Notes: generated from the sequence alone by a model not told the origin. DNA of 64,000 nt from a halophilic archaeon (GCA_003298465.1 QNGA01000002.1:372001-436000); one strand, 5' to 3'; shown: positions 1 through 9,045, counted from the first letter of the stretch. Made by a program: numbers and translations.

Positions 1-93
1 TCACATCGACCACATTTCAGACGGCAGACGTCCGACGGCGGACCGAATTCGTAGTGCAAACTTATTCTTCCTATTGTGGCTTGGCGCGCACAA

Positions 94-124
94 AACTTAT
101 CTTTGCCTGTAAGACACTACGTTT
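94..124 (+). promoter_or_regulatory. Leaderless-type promoter
   Basis: An AT-rich box (aacttatctt, 94-103) lies about 25 bases before the ATG at 125. That is the archaeal TATA-box spacing expected for a leaderless mRNA, and it supports the small downstream gene being real. No Shine-Dalgarno sequence is visible. Confidence 0.45.
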
Positions 125-328
125 ATGACCACCGTGGTAAGCCGTGACGATTGGAAACTCTTCGTCGCGTGCCTCGCCCTTGCCCTGGGATTCGTAGTCT
201 TCGGTCCGCTCGCCATCCCGTTCGTCGGACTGCTCTTCATGGTCTGCTTCTTCGAGGACGAGATACGTGATGGCTACGAGAGTGCGATGGAATCCGACTC
301 TGACGCCGACCTCGAATCCACCGAATAA
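125..328 (+). CDS. Small acidic membrane protein, function unknown
   Basis: This 67-residue protein has a hydrophobic stretch at about residues 12-43, long enough for one or two membrane segments, then a very acidic cytoplasmic-type tail (about residues 44-67). I recognise no family. The start is supported by a TATA-like box about 25 bases upstream and by the acidic haloarchaeal composition. It converges with the M14-like gene, whose stop lies 25 bases further on. Possible roles include a membrane anchor or an accessory subunit, but nothing nearby points to one. Confidence 0.5.
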   Translation: MTTVVSRDDWKLFVACLALALGFVVFGPLAIPFVGLLFMVCFFEDEIRDGYESAMESDSDADLESTE

Positions 329-352
329 AGAGATTGTACTACTATCTACTGT

Positions 353-1201
353 TTAGACGCGGGTGCCCGACTCGAGAAGACCGTACCGCTCGAGGAAACG
401 CCGGACGGCTGCAGTCGTGAATGTGACCTGTGTTTCCAAGTCAAGACCATCTCTCGTCGTCTCGAAGATAGCTGCAGGTGTTGCTAAATCGGCTCCTATT
501 TTATCGATGAGCATGTCCCGCTTCCCGTCCGTCTTCTGATTGTACCCGGTGAACTGGTACCGGTCGGGGTAGTCGTCGACGATACTTCGATTGAGATACG
601 CCTTGAGTGCGTTCGCTTGCGTCGCCGCATCACCTGCTGCGGTCGGGAATATGGCTTGGCCGACTCCAGTTCCTTCACTGTAGATTCCCTTAGAGCTGTG
701 CAAATCCCAAAGGAAATCCGGCTGATGTTCAAGCACGACGTTCCAAATAGATCGAGCCAAGTCGGACTCGGGGCGCTCTCCAGCCGGAAAGTGACGGTTC
801 AGGTTGCCGTCGAGGCCACCGTAACTGTCCTGCCGGATAGCAGGCCGGTTCGCTCGCGGGATAATTACGAGTTTCCCAGCGTCGATGTTCCAGTCGGTGA
901 TAGCCTCACCGGCGGTGTATCCGGCCTCCTCGTTACCGTGTTGTCCACCGACGATCATCACTGTCGGCCCTGGTTTTGGAGCTTCTGTCACGTAGACAGT
1001 GGTTTCTTCCTTCGTACCTGGTCGGATAGGGTAGGTCACCGTTGCTTGCCGCGATACTCCTTGGGCCGCCGAGACGCTGGTAAAACCCAGTACGCTCGAA
1101 AGTGCCGTTGTAGTAAGGCGGAAACACGTGCGACGACTGACCGGGTAACTCGATACGTCCTCCTCGTTGTCTTCCTTCGTGCGCGACGTTTGTCCCAGCA
1201 T
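353..1201 (-). CDS. Exported M14-like zinc hydrolase (succinylglutamate desuccinylase/aspartoacylase type)
   Basis: The 282-residue protein begins with a polar region, then a twin-arginine-like signal (SRRTCFRL followed by a hydrophobic run, about residues 22-46), so export through the Tat pathway is likely. The mature part has the M14 zinc motif GGQHGNEEAG (His and Glu ligands), a LNRHFP segment and a DLHSS segment that supplies the third ligand, as in zinc carboxypeptidases and aspartoacylase-type enzymes. A Glu in IFETTRDG near the C-terminus is the likely catalytic base. It probably cleaves an amide or peptide bond outside the membrane; the substrate is unknown. It is monocistronic. Confidence 0.75.
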   Translation of the reverse strand: MLGQTSRTKEDNEEDVSSYPVSRRTCFRLTTTALSSVLGFTSVSAAQGVSRQATVTYPIRPGTKEETTVYVTEAPKPGPTVMIVGGQHGNEEAGYTAGEAITDWNIDAGKLVIIPRANRPAIRQDSYGGLDGNLNRHFPAGERPESDLARSIWNVVLEHQPDFLWDLHSSKGIYSEGTGVGQAIFPTAAGDAATQANALKAYLNRSIVDDYPDRYQFTGYNQKTDGKRDMLIDKIGADLATPAAIFETTRDGLDLETQVTFTTAAVRRFLERYGLLESGTRV

Positions 1202-1827
1202 CGTGAATTCAATGAGTCGAACAGCTACATCTATTAATGAGCGGTACTTAATCGTATTTTAAGATAGAGAAATATACAGCCTCTATTAGGTTTATGGCTG
1301 ATACGGTGCGGCGATCGCTGTGTAATGACTGCCCTCATCGAAGGAGGACTGATACCGGATTGTCCGACCGTCCGCTCACGCGGAATTCGACGCTTTCCGA
1401 GCGCTCGACTGCTAGCGAGACAAACCGGTCGGGGATGGCTCGCAACGTCAAACAGTTCCTCGTCAATCGAGACTGACTGTTAGTTCGATGCTCTGACCGG
1501 TGTCATAGCTGCGACTGTAATCGGTCGCTGATACTGTTTTGTGTCCCATGAGAGCCGTTTTCAGGAGCGAATCGAAACACATGGCGGTCGCATCCGGTCC
1601 CCTAGTCCCCACTACTCGCATCAATGCTGACAAGTGGACCCTCTGCTTGACCAATGTCGATGTAGAGTGGAAGATGAACGTAGCCGTACTGGCCGATTAC
1701 GATACAGGACCAGAAACCCAGAACTGGTGCGAGAAGCCGCCAAGATTCGATATCCCAATAGTGTTATAGTTTTACCATCTCATTGAGGAGGGAGCCGTAA
1801 ATACACTTGGGTGACACTCCACAAGCA
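1202..1827. other. Intergenic region without a supported gene
   Basis: About 625 bases. Short open frames exist on both strands (for example 1294-1476 and 1539-1769) but they overlap one another, are not acidic in the haloarchaeal way and match nothing I recognise. The AT-rich segment 1240-1290 probably carries the promoter of the M14-like gene. The rest may be decayed coding DNA. Confidence 0.4.
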
Positions 1828-2571
1828 CTATGGATCTATTTCGAAGGGAAACTCATTCAAACCCTCCTCGTTCGATGTTGGGAGTAGATATTGTTTCCAT
1901 TCCCGAGTATTGGGGTCGCCATAATCTCCAATATCAGGATGAGAGTCGATATCATCGTAGTCCTTTAACCGATCTCTGATGACCGAACGAGCCTGCTGGC
2001 CTTCCATCGTATCTCCACTGATATCGTCAAGTGTTCCACGCGGCTGGATTGTCATTTCGAGCCCATATGGCGTATATCTACTCTTTCGATCTGTGTAGAA
2101 CGGAGCGCGCCCAACGATGAATATTGGCTCTCCAGAGAAGCAGAACTCCCACTCAGGATCATTTGGATCCTCGGGAATGTCGCTAGGCCATGGTTCCGGA
2201 TCCCACGCGTTTAGGAATTCAAGAACGCCCCAGAATTGTTTACGGTATTCCTGTTCAGTTTGATCCTCTGTCGTAGGCTTGAAAAATATCACCAAAGTCG
2301 TTCGTTTGGCTATCGACCGATACCGTTCGAGATACTGTCGCAATCCCTCTCTCACTTTGAGAAGTGCATCACGATCACGAGCATCCCCAGCGAAGAGGTA
2401 ACGAGCGGAATCGTTACGTTCAGCGTGTACTGCAAAATGGCATGGATAACGAGTATCCCGCATTGTCTTCCTAAACTCAAGATATCTCTTTTTCTTCCAC
2501 GCGGTTAGCTCTCCTGTGTCTATTGCATCCTGCAATTTAGATTGGTCGAACAGTAGCTCTGCTCCATTCAT
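1828..2571 (-). CDS. YqcI/YcgG family protein
   Basis: The 247-residue protein matches the YqcI/YcgG pattern: a PCHFAVHAE segment near residue 43, then a Trp-rich block (WEFCFSGEP) and a R-x-SRYTPYG segment followed by a QPRGTLDD motif. Bacterial members are about 230-250 residues, so this looks full length. The biochemical role of the family is not established. It is the last gene of a minus-strand operon, 24 bases after an APS kinase fusion and downstream of a sulfotransferase, which suggests a role in the same sulfur or sulfated-metabolite pathway. That link is inference. Confidence 0.7.
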   Translation of the reverse strand: MNGAELLFDQSKLQDAIDTGELTAWKKKRYLEFRKTMRDTRYPCHFAVHAERNDSARYLFAGDARDRDALLKVREGLRQYLERYRSIAKRTTLVIFFKPTTEDQTEQEYRKQFWGVLEFLNAWDPEPWPSDIPEDPNDPEWEFCFSGEPIFIVGRAPFYTDRKSRYTPYGLEMTIQPRGTLDDISGDTMEGQQARSVIRDRLKDYDDIDSHPDIGDYGDPNTREWKQYLLPTSNEEGLNEFPFEIDP

Positions 2572-2595
2572 GGTTGGGTATCATCGAGGATTCAT

Positions 2596-3456
2596 CTATT
2601 CCTCTAAGTGTTGACCTGTGAGGAGTTCGTTCTTCTCGTACTCCTCGCGTGTCTCAGTTCCGCTTATCTCTGTAACCTCCTCAGGAACCGAGACGACCGA
2701 GTATCCGACGTCCCGTCCAACAGCGACGGTATCGACGTCCGGAATAATCATCGTCTCAACGTTCGGATGGTCCTCGTAGACGTGCTCGATTAGCTTTCGG
2801 CGCTCCTGTGCGGTGAGTGGATTTTTCTCGCTGAGTTCGGTGTCGCGGATGGCGATAATGACGTTCTTTCCGTTGTCAGCGGCTGAATCAATGATCGTCC
2901 GGTGGCCATCGTGAAGTGGTTGCCAGCGACCGATGAAGATATGGCTTGGATTGAACTTGAGGTCCAACTCTGTGTTGATACTCTCGATGATCTTCTCCTT
3001 CGAGTGCATCGCCGTCCGAACTTCGAGTTCGATCTCCTCTACCTCTGGCTCCTCGAACGGTGCGTCAATACCGGTAAAGCCCTCGATCTCGCCCTTGCGA
3101 GCCTGCTCATACATTCCCTTTACATCACGTTCCTCGCACACTTCGACGGGCGCGTTGACATAGATGAACGAGACGTCCTCGATCTTCTCGGCGATCAGTT
3201 CTCGCTGGGAACGATACGGCGTGATGAACGACGCGATGACGTCGAACCCCTGTTCGTTCAACGCTTGTGCAACTCCAGCAGCCCGTCTGAGGTTCTCGGT
3301 TCGATCCTCCTTCGAGAACCCGAGATCAGAATTGAGGGTGTTCCGAAGATAATCCCCGTCCAAGTGGACCGTACTCGGACCGATTAACCCCTCTGCGAGC
3401 GTCGTCTTTCCGGAACACGGCAGCCCGAAGAGCCACGTGGTTTCTCCCGACATCAT
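2596..3456 (-). CDS. APS kinase fused to an HIGH-type nucleotidyltransferase domain
   Basis: The 286-residue protein has two domains. Residues 1 to about 160 resemble adenylylsulfate kinase (CysC), with Walker A GLPCSGKTTLA, a HLDGD segment and the LGFSKEDRTEN-type segment, so it should phosphorylate APS to PAPS with ATP. Residues about 170-286 form a nucleotidyltransferase domain with GRWQPLHDGH (HIGH-like) and a late ISGTETREE motif, as in NMN or cytidylyl transferases. This is not a classic ATP sulfurylase, although ATP sulfurylase-APS kinase fusions are known. PAPS would serve the sulfotransferase two genes upstream. The start abuts the stop of the preceding small gene. Two consecutive ATGs occur at the start. 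Confidence 0.75.
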   Translation of the reverse strand: MMSGETTWLFGLPCSGKTTLAEGLIGPSTVHLDGDYLRNTLNSDLGFSKEDRTENLRRAAGVAQALNEQGFDVIASFITPYRSQRELIAEKIEDVSFIYVNAPVEVCEERDVKGMYEQARKGEIEGFTGIDAPFEEPEVEEIELEVRTAMHSKEKIIESINTELDLKFNPSHIFIGRWQPLHDGHRTIIDSAADNGKNVIIAIRDTELSEKNPLTAQERRKLIEHVYEDHPNVETMIIPDVDTVAVGRDVGYSVVSVPEEVTEISGTETREEYEKNELLTGQHLEE

Positions 3457-3703
3457 TTACTCCCCCGTGAGACGAGCAAGTCCACCTTCTTTCCAGATCT
3501 TTTCGACGGTGGTGGTTTCGATATTATACGCCTCGGCCAGTTTCGACTCCGCATTCGGTGTGTCGTTGGGCATGAGTATCTCCTTGTCTACCACAATCGT
3601 GAAGTTCATCGTCGTTGATCTCGACGGTTGTCGCATCGACGTCGACAATCGACGTGAGTCGCTTCGCCGCTGCCGCCATCCTTTGCTCTTCGCTCAGATC
3701 CAT
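3457..3703 (-). pseudogene. Small gene of the sulfotransferase operon, apparently frameshifted
   Basis: An ATG at 3703 overlaps the sulfotransferase stop by 10 bases and has a strong GGAGG seven bases upstream, so translational coupling is likely. This frame reads plausibly (MDLSEEQRMAAAAKRL, then IVDVDATTVEIND) to about 3610, becomes unlike protein and stops at 3524. A second frame becomes plausible from about 3609 (NFTIVVDKEILMPND, later VEKIWKEGGLARLTGE) and stops at 3457, just before the APS kinase ATG. Joined by one frameshift they give a protein of about 82 residues. It is either a broken gene, a sequencing error, or two overlapping small genes. No family is recognised. Confidence 0.55.
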
Positions 3704-4917
3704 TTCGACTCCTCCGTGTATTCCAGTTCCTCAACAACCTCGGTATACGTCTCGTCGGCTCGATTGAGTGCATTCTTGATGAAGTCCTCCCTGTCTCGCC
3801 AGCGAGCGTGTCTCGGGTCCTTCGTGGTCATGACCTTATTGGGGTTTTCGACGTTCTCGGAGAGCAGTGCCGACTCGTCGAGATCGGCAAACTCGATGAT
3901 TTCCTTGATGGTGGAGCTAGTGTCGGCGAGAACATCCTCGAACCGGACTCGAAAGACGTCCTCGAACGCGTCGCGACCATCGAGGATATGGCGGTGGGCT
4001 TGGGCCCACTGCATCAGGCAGACGTCGATGAGTTTTCCCTCGCTAACCCAGCCCGGCGGGAGATCGTAGCACCATAGTGAGCCGTTGTATCCTTCGAGAT
4101 CGAGATCGCCCACGTTGTACGTCTGGAACCCCCTGTTCAGCCGCCATCCGTCGTAGAGACCGTTGATCGACGCTGCTGGATTCCGTGTGAGGTGAACGAC
4201 TTTGACATCGGTCTCGGGAAATAGCTGCTCGCGAATCCATGGGAGTCGGTATGCATCGCCACTCGCTTTCAGGACGAGCGTCCGCTCGAAGTCGTCCACT
4301 GTGAGACCGCGCTTGTGACTGTGCGAGGAGACGAACGGTCGGTCCTCGATCGTTTCGGTTTCGAACGGCTTGTTTGCGTCTCGCTCTGCATATTCATCGT
4401 ACTGCAACGGCGGGATTCCGAACCCTTCGAGTATCTCATTGAGCGACACTCCCTCGAGCAGCTTTTCGCGTATCTGCTCGTATGGGAGCTCTCGGTCGGG
4501 GAACTGCAACGGAAGCCGGACAAGCGTGTTATCCACACGATGCGTTCGGTCGCCGGATCGTTCGGTTACACCGACCTCGGCGAGGATATCTGTCAGGAGT
4601 TTTCCCCTATCGAACGACTCGAAGTCGGCCGGAACGATGTCGGACTCGAACGCCGGGTAACAGATCCCGTTCAGAGTGTACCATCGGTCGTGCTCACCAT
4701 CGAGACTACATGTTTCTTCATGGTGTCGAAGGATATCGAACAGGAGACTGCTGCCCCCTCTCGGAGCCGTCGCGATAAGCAGCACGCTGTCGAAGTCGTC
4801 AACTTGATGCTTCGACAGAATCGATCGTTTCTCCTCCGCGATAACCTCTCTTTTTACGTGTTCGTAGTTCCGTTTGGCCTGGTCTCGGAGATCGCCTGGC
4901 GGTTCTCCAAGACTCAC
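3694..4917 (-). CDS. Sulfotransferase family protein
   Basis: The 407-residue protein has the PAPS 5'-phosphosulfate loop APRGGSSLLFDIL (about residues 51-63) and a 3'-phosphate-binding segment VVHLTRNPAASINGLYDGWR in the middle, the two hallmarks of the sulfotransferase fold. It should transfer sulfate from PAPS to a hydroxyl or amine of an unknown acceptor such as a lipid, glycan or small metabolite. A PAPS-making enzyme lies two genes downstream. The start is GTG, preceded by a purine-rich aaggtgg; this is the first gene of a four-gene minus-strand operon. No signal peptide is visible, so it probably acts in the cytoplasm or at the inner membrane face. Confidence 0.8.
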   Translation of the reverse strand: MSLGEPPGDLRDQAKRNYEHVKREVIAEEKRSILSKHQVDDFDSVLLIATAPRGGSSLLFDILRHHEETCSLDGEHDRWYTLNGICYPAFESDIVPADFESFDRGKLLTDILAEVGVTERSGDRTHRVDNTLVRLPLQFPDRELPYEQIREKLLEGVSLNEILEGFGIPPLQYDEYAERDANKPFETETIEDRPFVSSHSHKRGLTVDDFERTLVLKASGDAYRLPWIREQLFPETDVKVVHLTRNPAASINGLYDGWRLNRGFQTYNVGDLDLEGYNGSLWCYDLPPGWVSEGKLIDVCLMQWAQAHRHILDGRDAFEDVFRVRFEDVLADTSSTIKEIIEFADLDESALLSENVENPNKVMTTKDPRHARWRDREDFIKNALNRADETYTEVVEELEYTEESKWI

Positions 4918-5039
4918 CAGCTACCACCTTCCGACGCGTCTACCGAATGAACCCGTAATCGGAACCGACGGGTTGGTTTCATCGACTGTGTTATATCTAT
5001 CATACTTTGGTTATTTGTCGACCTTGACCTCCGCCACAG

Positions 5040-5610
5040 CCTGAAGACCGTGAAATCCGGCATCCGGATTTCGGCTATTGCAGCCTTCGAGGTTCCAACC
5101 CGCACTCGAAGGGAACCGGTGACACACCGGCGGGACTTTCGTTTCTTCCCTTGTAGGGCTGTGGCTCGGCCAATGAGGTCTTTCGAAAATCTCCGATTTT
5201 CGTGACGACGAGGGAGCTCTGCCCCCTCGAACCACCCCGTCGGAATCCGTTATCGCCGTGCGACGAACAGACCGCGTTCGTCGCCACCGCCTGTCTGTTC
5301 GAGGACGGACTCTCATCGACTTCATAGCGTCTGAGTTACAGCGAGCCACACCAAAATGATTCCGGCAGGAAAGGAGGCCAGTGGTCCCTTCATCCCGCCT
5401 GAAGACAGGGGGTATGCGCTTGAAACATGTACACAGGCAGCGACTGTGGCTCTCGCCCCATCGAAGCGTCTCGAAAGTTGAGCTACCCACCGCTGAAGCG
5501 GTGGGATTCAACGTGGACTTCCGTTCTGGCCTCTGACGAGGCAGAAGAATAGCCTCCGTTCACGTTCAGCATTCCGCTGTTCAAGCGCACACCCAGGGGT
5601 GTGCCTCCAT
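5040..5610. mobile_element. Hairpin-dense IS200/IS605-like (PATE-like) remnant
   Basis: No believable protein is encoded here, but several near-contiguous perfect stem-loops are: 5052-5072 (9-bp stem, loop cat), 5116-5130 (6-bp stem), 5184-5202 (8-bp stem), 5486-5505 (8-bp CCCACCGC stem, loop TGAA) and 5587-5604 (8-bp stem, 2-base loop). Haloarchaeal IS200/IS605/IS1341 elements and their non-autonomous PATE derivatives carry such subterminal hairpins, and the stem-TGAA-stem followed by GGGATT is typical of their ends. Neither a TnpA nor a TnpB gene is present, so it would be a non-autonomous element or a remnant. A structured RNA is an alternative. Confidence 0.5.
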
Positions 5611-5683
5611 CGCCTCCAGTTTGGTTGCGACGGAGATACCGTAACCCGATGGCCAAAGACCAACGTGGTGGAGAAGGGATATA

Positions 5684-6652
5684 CTACAGGGAGGCTTCGG
5701 GCGATCGTTTGAATACCATATCATTGAACATCTGGTGGAACAGACGTGTATCGAATGACTGGATGATAGTGGTTCGAGCGTCATCGCCGGTATCGTTGTT
5801 TTTGTCGACCGAGAGGTAGCCACGGGTGAGCCCCTCCCGTTCATCGACGTCAACGTGGTACGTCCCCGTCTCTTCGATGAGTTCTGGTGCAATGAGCCCA
5901 GCCATGAGCCCTGCGTCCGGCTGGGTCGTCAGGTCTCGGCCTAGATTCGCCTCGTTGGATTCGCGAACTGAACTGGCGATTTCCAGGAAGAATGACGCAA
6001 GGTCCGTATCAGGACCAGCTTCGATCTCGGCGAGCGTCTCGGCGTCGAACGCAGTATCGCGAACAGTAACCCCCCAGTCGAAGAGAACGATATCAAGTTC
6101 GCGCACGACTCTTTTTGCGGCATCCGGATCGACCCAGAAGTTGAACTCCGCGGCGGGCGTAACGTTACCAGGGTAGTTGACGGCCCCACCCATCACCCAT
6201 ACTTCGTCGAGCAACTCATTAAGATTCGGTTCTTTCTGCAGCGCGAGCGCAACGTTTGTCAGCGGGGCAATACAGACGAGCGTGAGTTCGCCCGGATTCT
6301 CACGTGCCTGTTCAACGATGTAGTCGACAGCATACTGATCGCCGGAGGGAACTCCGGTCTCTGGAAAGAGATCGCCGCCAAGGCCGCCTTCACCGTGGAC
6401 GTCATCGGCATATTCGTGCGTTTTCACTAGCGGTGTCCGTGCGCCCTCGTAGACAGTAACATCGTCAGCAACGCCCGCCAGGTCCAGTGCATACTTGGCG
6501 TTCTCTACCATGTACTCGAATTCGACGTTTCCCGTACAGATTGTAACGCCCTCGATAGCAATGCGGTCGGAGGTTGCCGCGAGCAAGAGAGCCTGCGTGT
6601 CATCACCAGCGGTGTCTGTATCGATAATAACCCGTCGCGTCTCTCCACCCAT
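5684..6652 (-). CDS. Nucleoside hydrolase (inosine/uridine-preferring type)
   Basis: The 322-residue protein starts with the calcium-binding family signature IIDTDTAGDD (residues 9-18), followed by the usual order of motifs: VTICTGNVE, VCIAPLTNVALAL, VMGGAVNYPGNVTPAAEFNFWVDP split by short linkers. The length fits the IU-nucleoside hydrolase family, which cleaves the N-glycosidic bond of ribonucleosides to ribose and base in salvage. It diverges from a decayed sodium:solute symporter gene, suggesting a former uptake-and-hydrolysis pair. It is monocistronic; upstream is the pseudogene, downstream the hairpin-rich element. Confidence 0.85.
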   Translation of the reverse strand: MGGETRRVIIDTDTAGDDTQALLLAATSDRIAIEGVTICTGNVEFEYMVENAKYALDLAGVADDVTVYEGARTPLVKTHEYADDVHGEGGLGGDLFPETGVPSGDQYAVDYIVEQARENPGELTLVCIAPLTNVALALQKEPNLNELLDEVWVMGGAVNYPGNVTPAAEFNFWVDPDAAKRVVRELDIVLFDWGVTVRDTAFDAETLAEIEAGPDTDLASFFLEIASSVRESNEANLGRDLTTQPDAGLMAGLIAPELIEETGTYHVDVDEREGLTRGYLSVDKNNDTGDDARTTIIQSFDTRLFHQMFNDMVFKRSPEASL

Positions 6653-6699
6653 AAAAGGGCAGTAAGAAGCGGTTCGTCAAGTAACTACTGACCGACGTC

Positions 6700-7425
6700 G
6701 ATGGTCGTGCTGGAGCGAGAGGTACGCGTTCGTAATTGCCGTCAGCGTTCTCTACCCGTTCGTGTTTCTCGCAGCGGAGCTCACGGGTATTTCGCTGGCG
6801 TTCCACTACGTGGCAAGAGGTTCCGTAGCGGCAGACCGCGACCCTCGTCGGCGGATTCGGCCTCCTGTACACCAGCCATGGCTGCCTCCAAGTAAGTATC
6901 TTCACTGACACGGTCCAGACGCTCCTCGATCCCGACTACATCCTGGGCATCAGATTCGGTGCTGCGCTGGTGTTCGCAGTCCTCGGCGCAGAACTCGTCA
7001 ATCAGACGTGGCGGCAGCGTATCTCCGCTGCCGACAGTTCCGGCACTGTCGAGAGTGGATTCCGGCCACCGTCGCCAACGGTCTCGTACTTCTGCTGGCG
7101 ACGCTGCTAGGCGTCGTTGCTGTCGGCCACGCCGACGTCGTGACGCAATTCGGTAGCGAGAACTATACCGCTGGCATCGCGTTTTTCGTTCTACTTGAGG
7201 ACGCGCTCGCAGAGTGAATCGTCCTCGGCGTCCTTTTGCTTGCACTCACACTCATACTGAGTACGGCTGACACGCTGTTCAACGCACTGTCGAGCCTTGT
7301 AACGGCTGACCTTCCACGTCTACTTGAGAGTCCAGACACCTACAGTCGTCGTTGCAGTCACGGCAATCGCAGTGAGTCTCCGCGAGCGACTCGCAAGTTT
7401 CGACCCACACCTACGTGTCGGCAGA
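6700..7425 (+). pseudogene. Decayed sodium:solute symporter (SSF) gene
   Basis: Fragments of one membrane protein can be read in successive frames: SERYAFVIAVSVLYPFVFLA near 6710-6770, GGFGLLYTSHGCLQVSIF and LGIRFGAALVFAVLGAELVN near 6850-7005, ANGLVLLLATLLGVVAVGHA near 7080-7140, then, after an in-frame TGA at about 7215 where Trp is expected, IVLGVLLLALTLILSTADT and NALSSLVTADLPRLLE. The last segment plus AELVNQTWRQRI resembles the sodium:solute symporter signature. At least two frameshifts and one stop are present, and both ends are missing, so it cannot make a working transporter. Confidence 0.6.
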
Positions 7426-7445
7426 GCAGGAGTTCATTGGCAAGT

Positions 7446-7463
7446 CCACCGCTTCGGCGGTGG
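7446..7463. repeat. CCACCGC-TTCG-GCGGTGG hairpin
   Basis: A perfect 7-bp inverted repeat with a TTCG loop lies between the end of the symporter pseudogene and the radA stop codon. It resembles the stem at 5486-5505 (same CCACCGC arm) and so may be a second IS200/IS605-like terminus. It may also act as a terminator hairpin for radA. Confidence 0.4.
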
Positions 7464-7491
7464 GGGCTGATAGCTGGGGGTTCGAGGCGGG

Positions 7492-8523
7492 CTACTCGGG
7501 TTTGAGTCCTGCCTCAACGATACGAATCACGGCCTCGCCTTCTGGCAGGTTCGGTGCATCTACGAGTCGGAGAACTCGTTTGTCCCCCTTGGACTTGCGG
7601 AGGTATACTCGAACAGTACTACTGTGACCGAGGATGTGTCCGCCGATTGGTCGGGTCGGATCACCGAAGAACGAGTCCGGGTCCGAAGTCACTTGATTCG
7701 TGACAACGATTGCTGCGTTGTGTAGGGTCGCAATCCGCATGAGGTCGTGGAGATGCTTGTTCAGTTTCTGCTGGCGCTCTGCGAGTTGTCCTCGCCCGAG
7801 ATATTCTGCTCGGAAGTGTGCAATCAGCGAATCGACGCACACTAGCGCAATCGGCCACTCCGTATCGGCGTGCTCGCTAGCAAGCTCCTGGACCTTCTCC
7901 GCGAGTAGGACCTGATGGGTGCTATTGAACGCTTTCGCGACATGGATCTTACCGAGGACGTCCACGACGAGCGCTTCGAGCGCGTCTTCGTCGGTTGGAT
8001 CACCGCCGATGTTCCGCTGGGCCAGTAGCGCGGCGAGCGCCTCGTCGGGGAGTCCCCGGACCATGTCGTCAATGCGGCTCGGACGGAACGTATCTTCCGA
8101 GTCGATGAAGATCGCTCGCCCACCGAGTCCGCCGTGCGTTTCAGGCAGTTGCACGTTCACGCAGAGCTGGTGAGTGATCTGTGATTTACCGGAGCCGAAC
8201 TCGCCGTAGAATTCGGTGATCGACTGTGTCTCGATACCACCGCCGAGGAGGGCGTCAACCGTATCGCTGCGTAAACGTATCTTTCCGATCTGTCTGCGGC
8301 GCTCGAGGACCGCTGCTCCCGTTTCGAAATCGCCAATATCTGCGGCGTCGCGAGCAGCCCGAATGATGTCGACGGCTGTACTTTCACCGATATCGGCGGT
8401 GTTGCCCAGTTCGGCGGGACTTGCGACGGCCAACGCCTTGTACGAGTCGAAGCCAGCGTCCGTAAGTTTCTCAACGGTGGCTGGCCCGATTCGCGGTAGA
8501 CTTTCGATATCTCCCCCACCCAT
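7492..8523 (-). CDS. radA: DNA repair and recombination protein RadA
   Basis: This 343-residue recombinase is the archaeal counterpart of Rad51/RecA; it forms filaments on single-stranded DNA and drives strand exchange. The N-terminal helix-hairpin-helix region ([12 protein letters not shown]) covers about residues 9-60. The ATPase core has Walker A GEFGSGKS (107-114) and Walker B ALVCVDS, followed by the L1/L2 DNA-binding region ([17 protein letters not shown]). I chose the ATG at 8523 over an upstream in-frame GTG at 8538, because a tctatatta box lies about 25 bases before it, as for a leaderless mRNA. Flanking DNA is degraded, so whether this is the only radA copy cannot be told. Confidence 0.9.
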   Translation of the reverse strand: MGGGDIESLPRIGPATVEKLTDAGFDSYKALAVASPAELGNTADIGESTAVDIIRAARDAADIGDFETGAAVLERRRQIGKIRLRSDTVDALLGGGIETQSITEFYGEFGSGKSQITHQLCVNVQLPETHGGLGGRAIFIDSEDTFRPSRIDDMVRGLPDEALAALLAQRNIGGDPTDEDALEALVVDVLGKIHVAKAFNSTHQVLLAEKVQELASEHADTEWPIALVCVDSLIAHFRAEYLGRGQLAERQQKLNKHLHDLMRIATLHNAAIVVTNQVTSDPDSFFGDPTRPIGGHILGHSSTVRVYLRKSKGDKRVLRLVDAPNLPEGEAVIRIVEAGLKPE

Positions 8524-9045
8524 GTTGAGGTCTACCACGCCCAGTAATATAGAATCTCGCTAATAGGAGAGTGAAAGTGAACGTAAACGCGCCGTTCGCA
8601 CGATCGACGAGCCAACAACGCCACCGGCTATCTCCTCCTCGCTGTCCGAGAATGGCGACGAACTCACTGACGTCGTACGCAAATCGAAGATCGGCGGCCC
8701 GATCCGCCACCGTTCCCGTCTGTTCTCCTCTGGCCAAGAAATCCGTATTAACGCCTTCCCCCACTCGTGTGCCCCCACAAAACTGTTGACGAGCACGGCA
8801 GACAAAAGCAACGCAGACAAGGATACACGAAGCCCGTCATCGCAGCCGCCACGCCGATACAGTTGAACGAGGACTCGCGTGCAGGTGTACCAACGTCCGC
8901 ACTTCCGACAGTTGCGGAGAAGTGCCTTCGGCTACTTCTCATACCTTTTCTAGCAAATACTGGCGGTAGAGAGGAGCCTGTTTAGAATATAGTGCCATTC
9001 TGACAATATTCTTATGGGTCACAGGGACAAAGACAAACACGAGAA
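8524..9045. other. Intergenic region with no firm gene
   Basis: About 520 bases. It carries the radA promoter (TATA-like box about 8549-8557). A minus-strand frame at 8560-8820 (86 residues, hydrophobic N-terminus, Ser-rich C-terminus) is conceivable, but it overlaps the radA promoter and has no recognisable relative. A plus-strand frame (8767-8985) is equally weak. Decayed insertion-sequence DNA is possible. Confidence 0.35.

Noticed and set aside
1294..1769. Short plus-strand frames between the M14-like and YqcI/YcgG genes
   Set aside because: Overlapping, non-acidic, no recognised family and no promoter or ribosome-site support.
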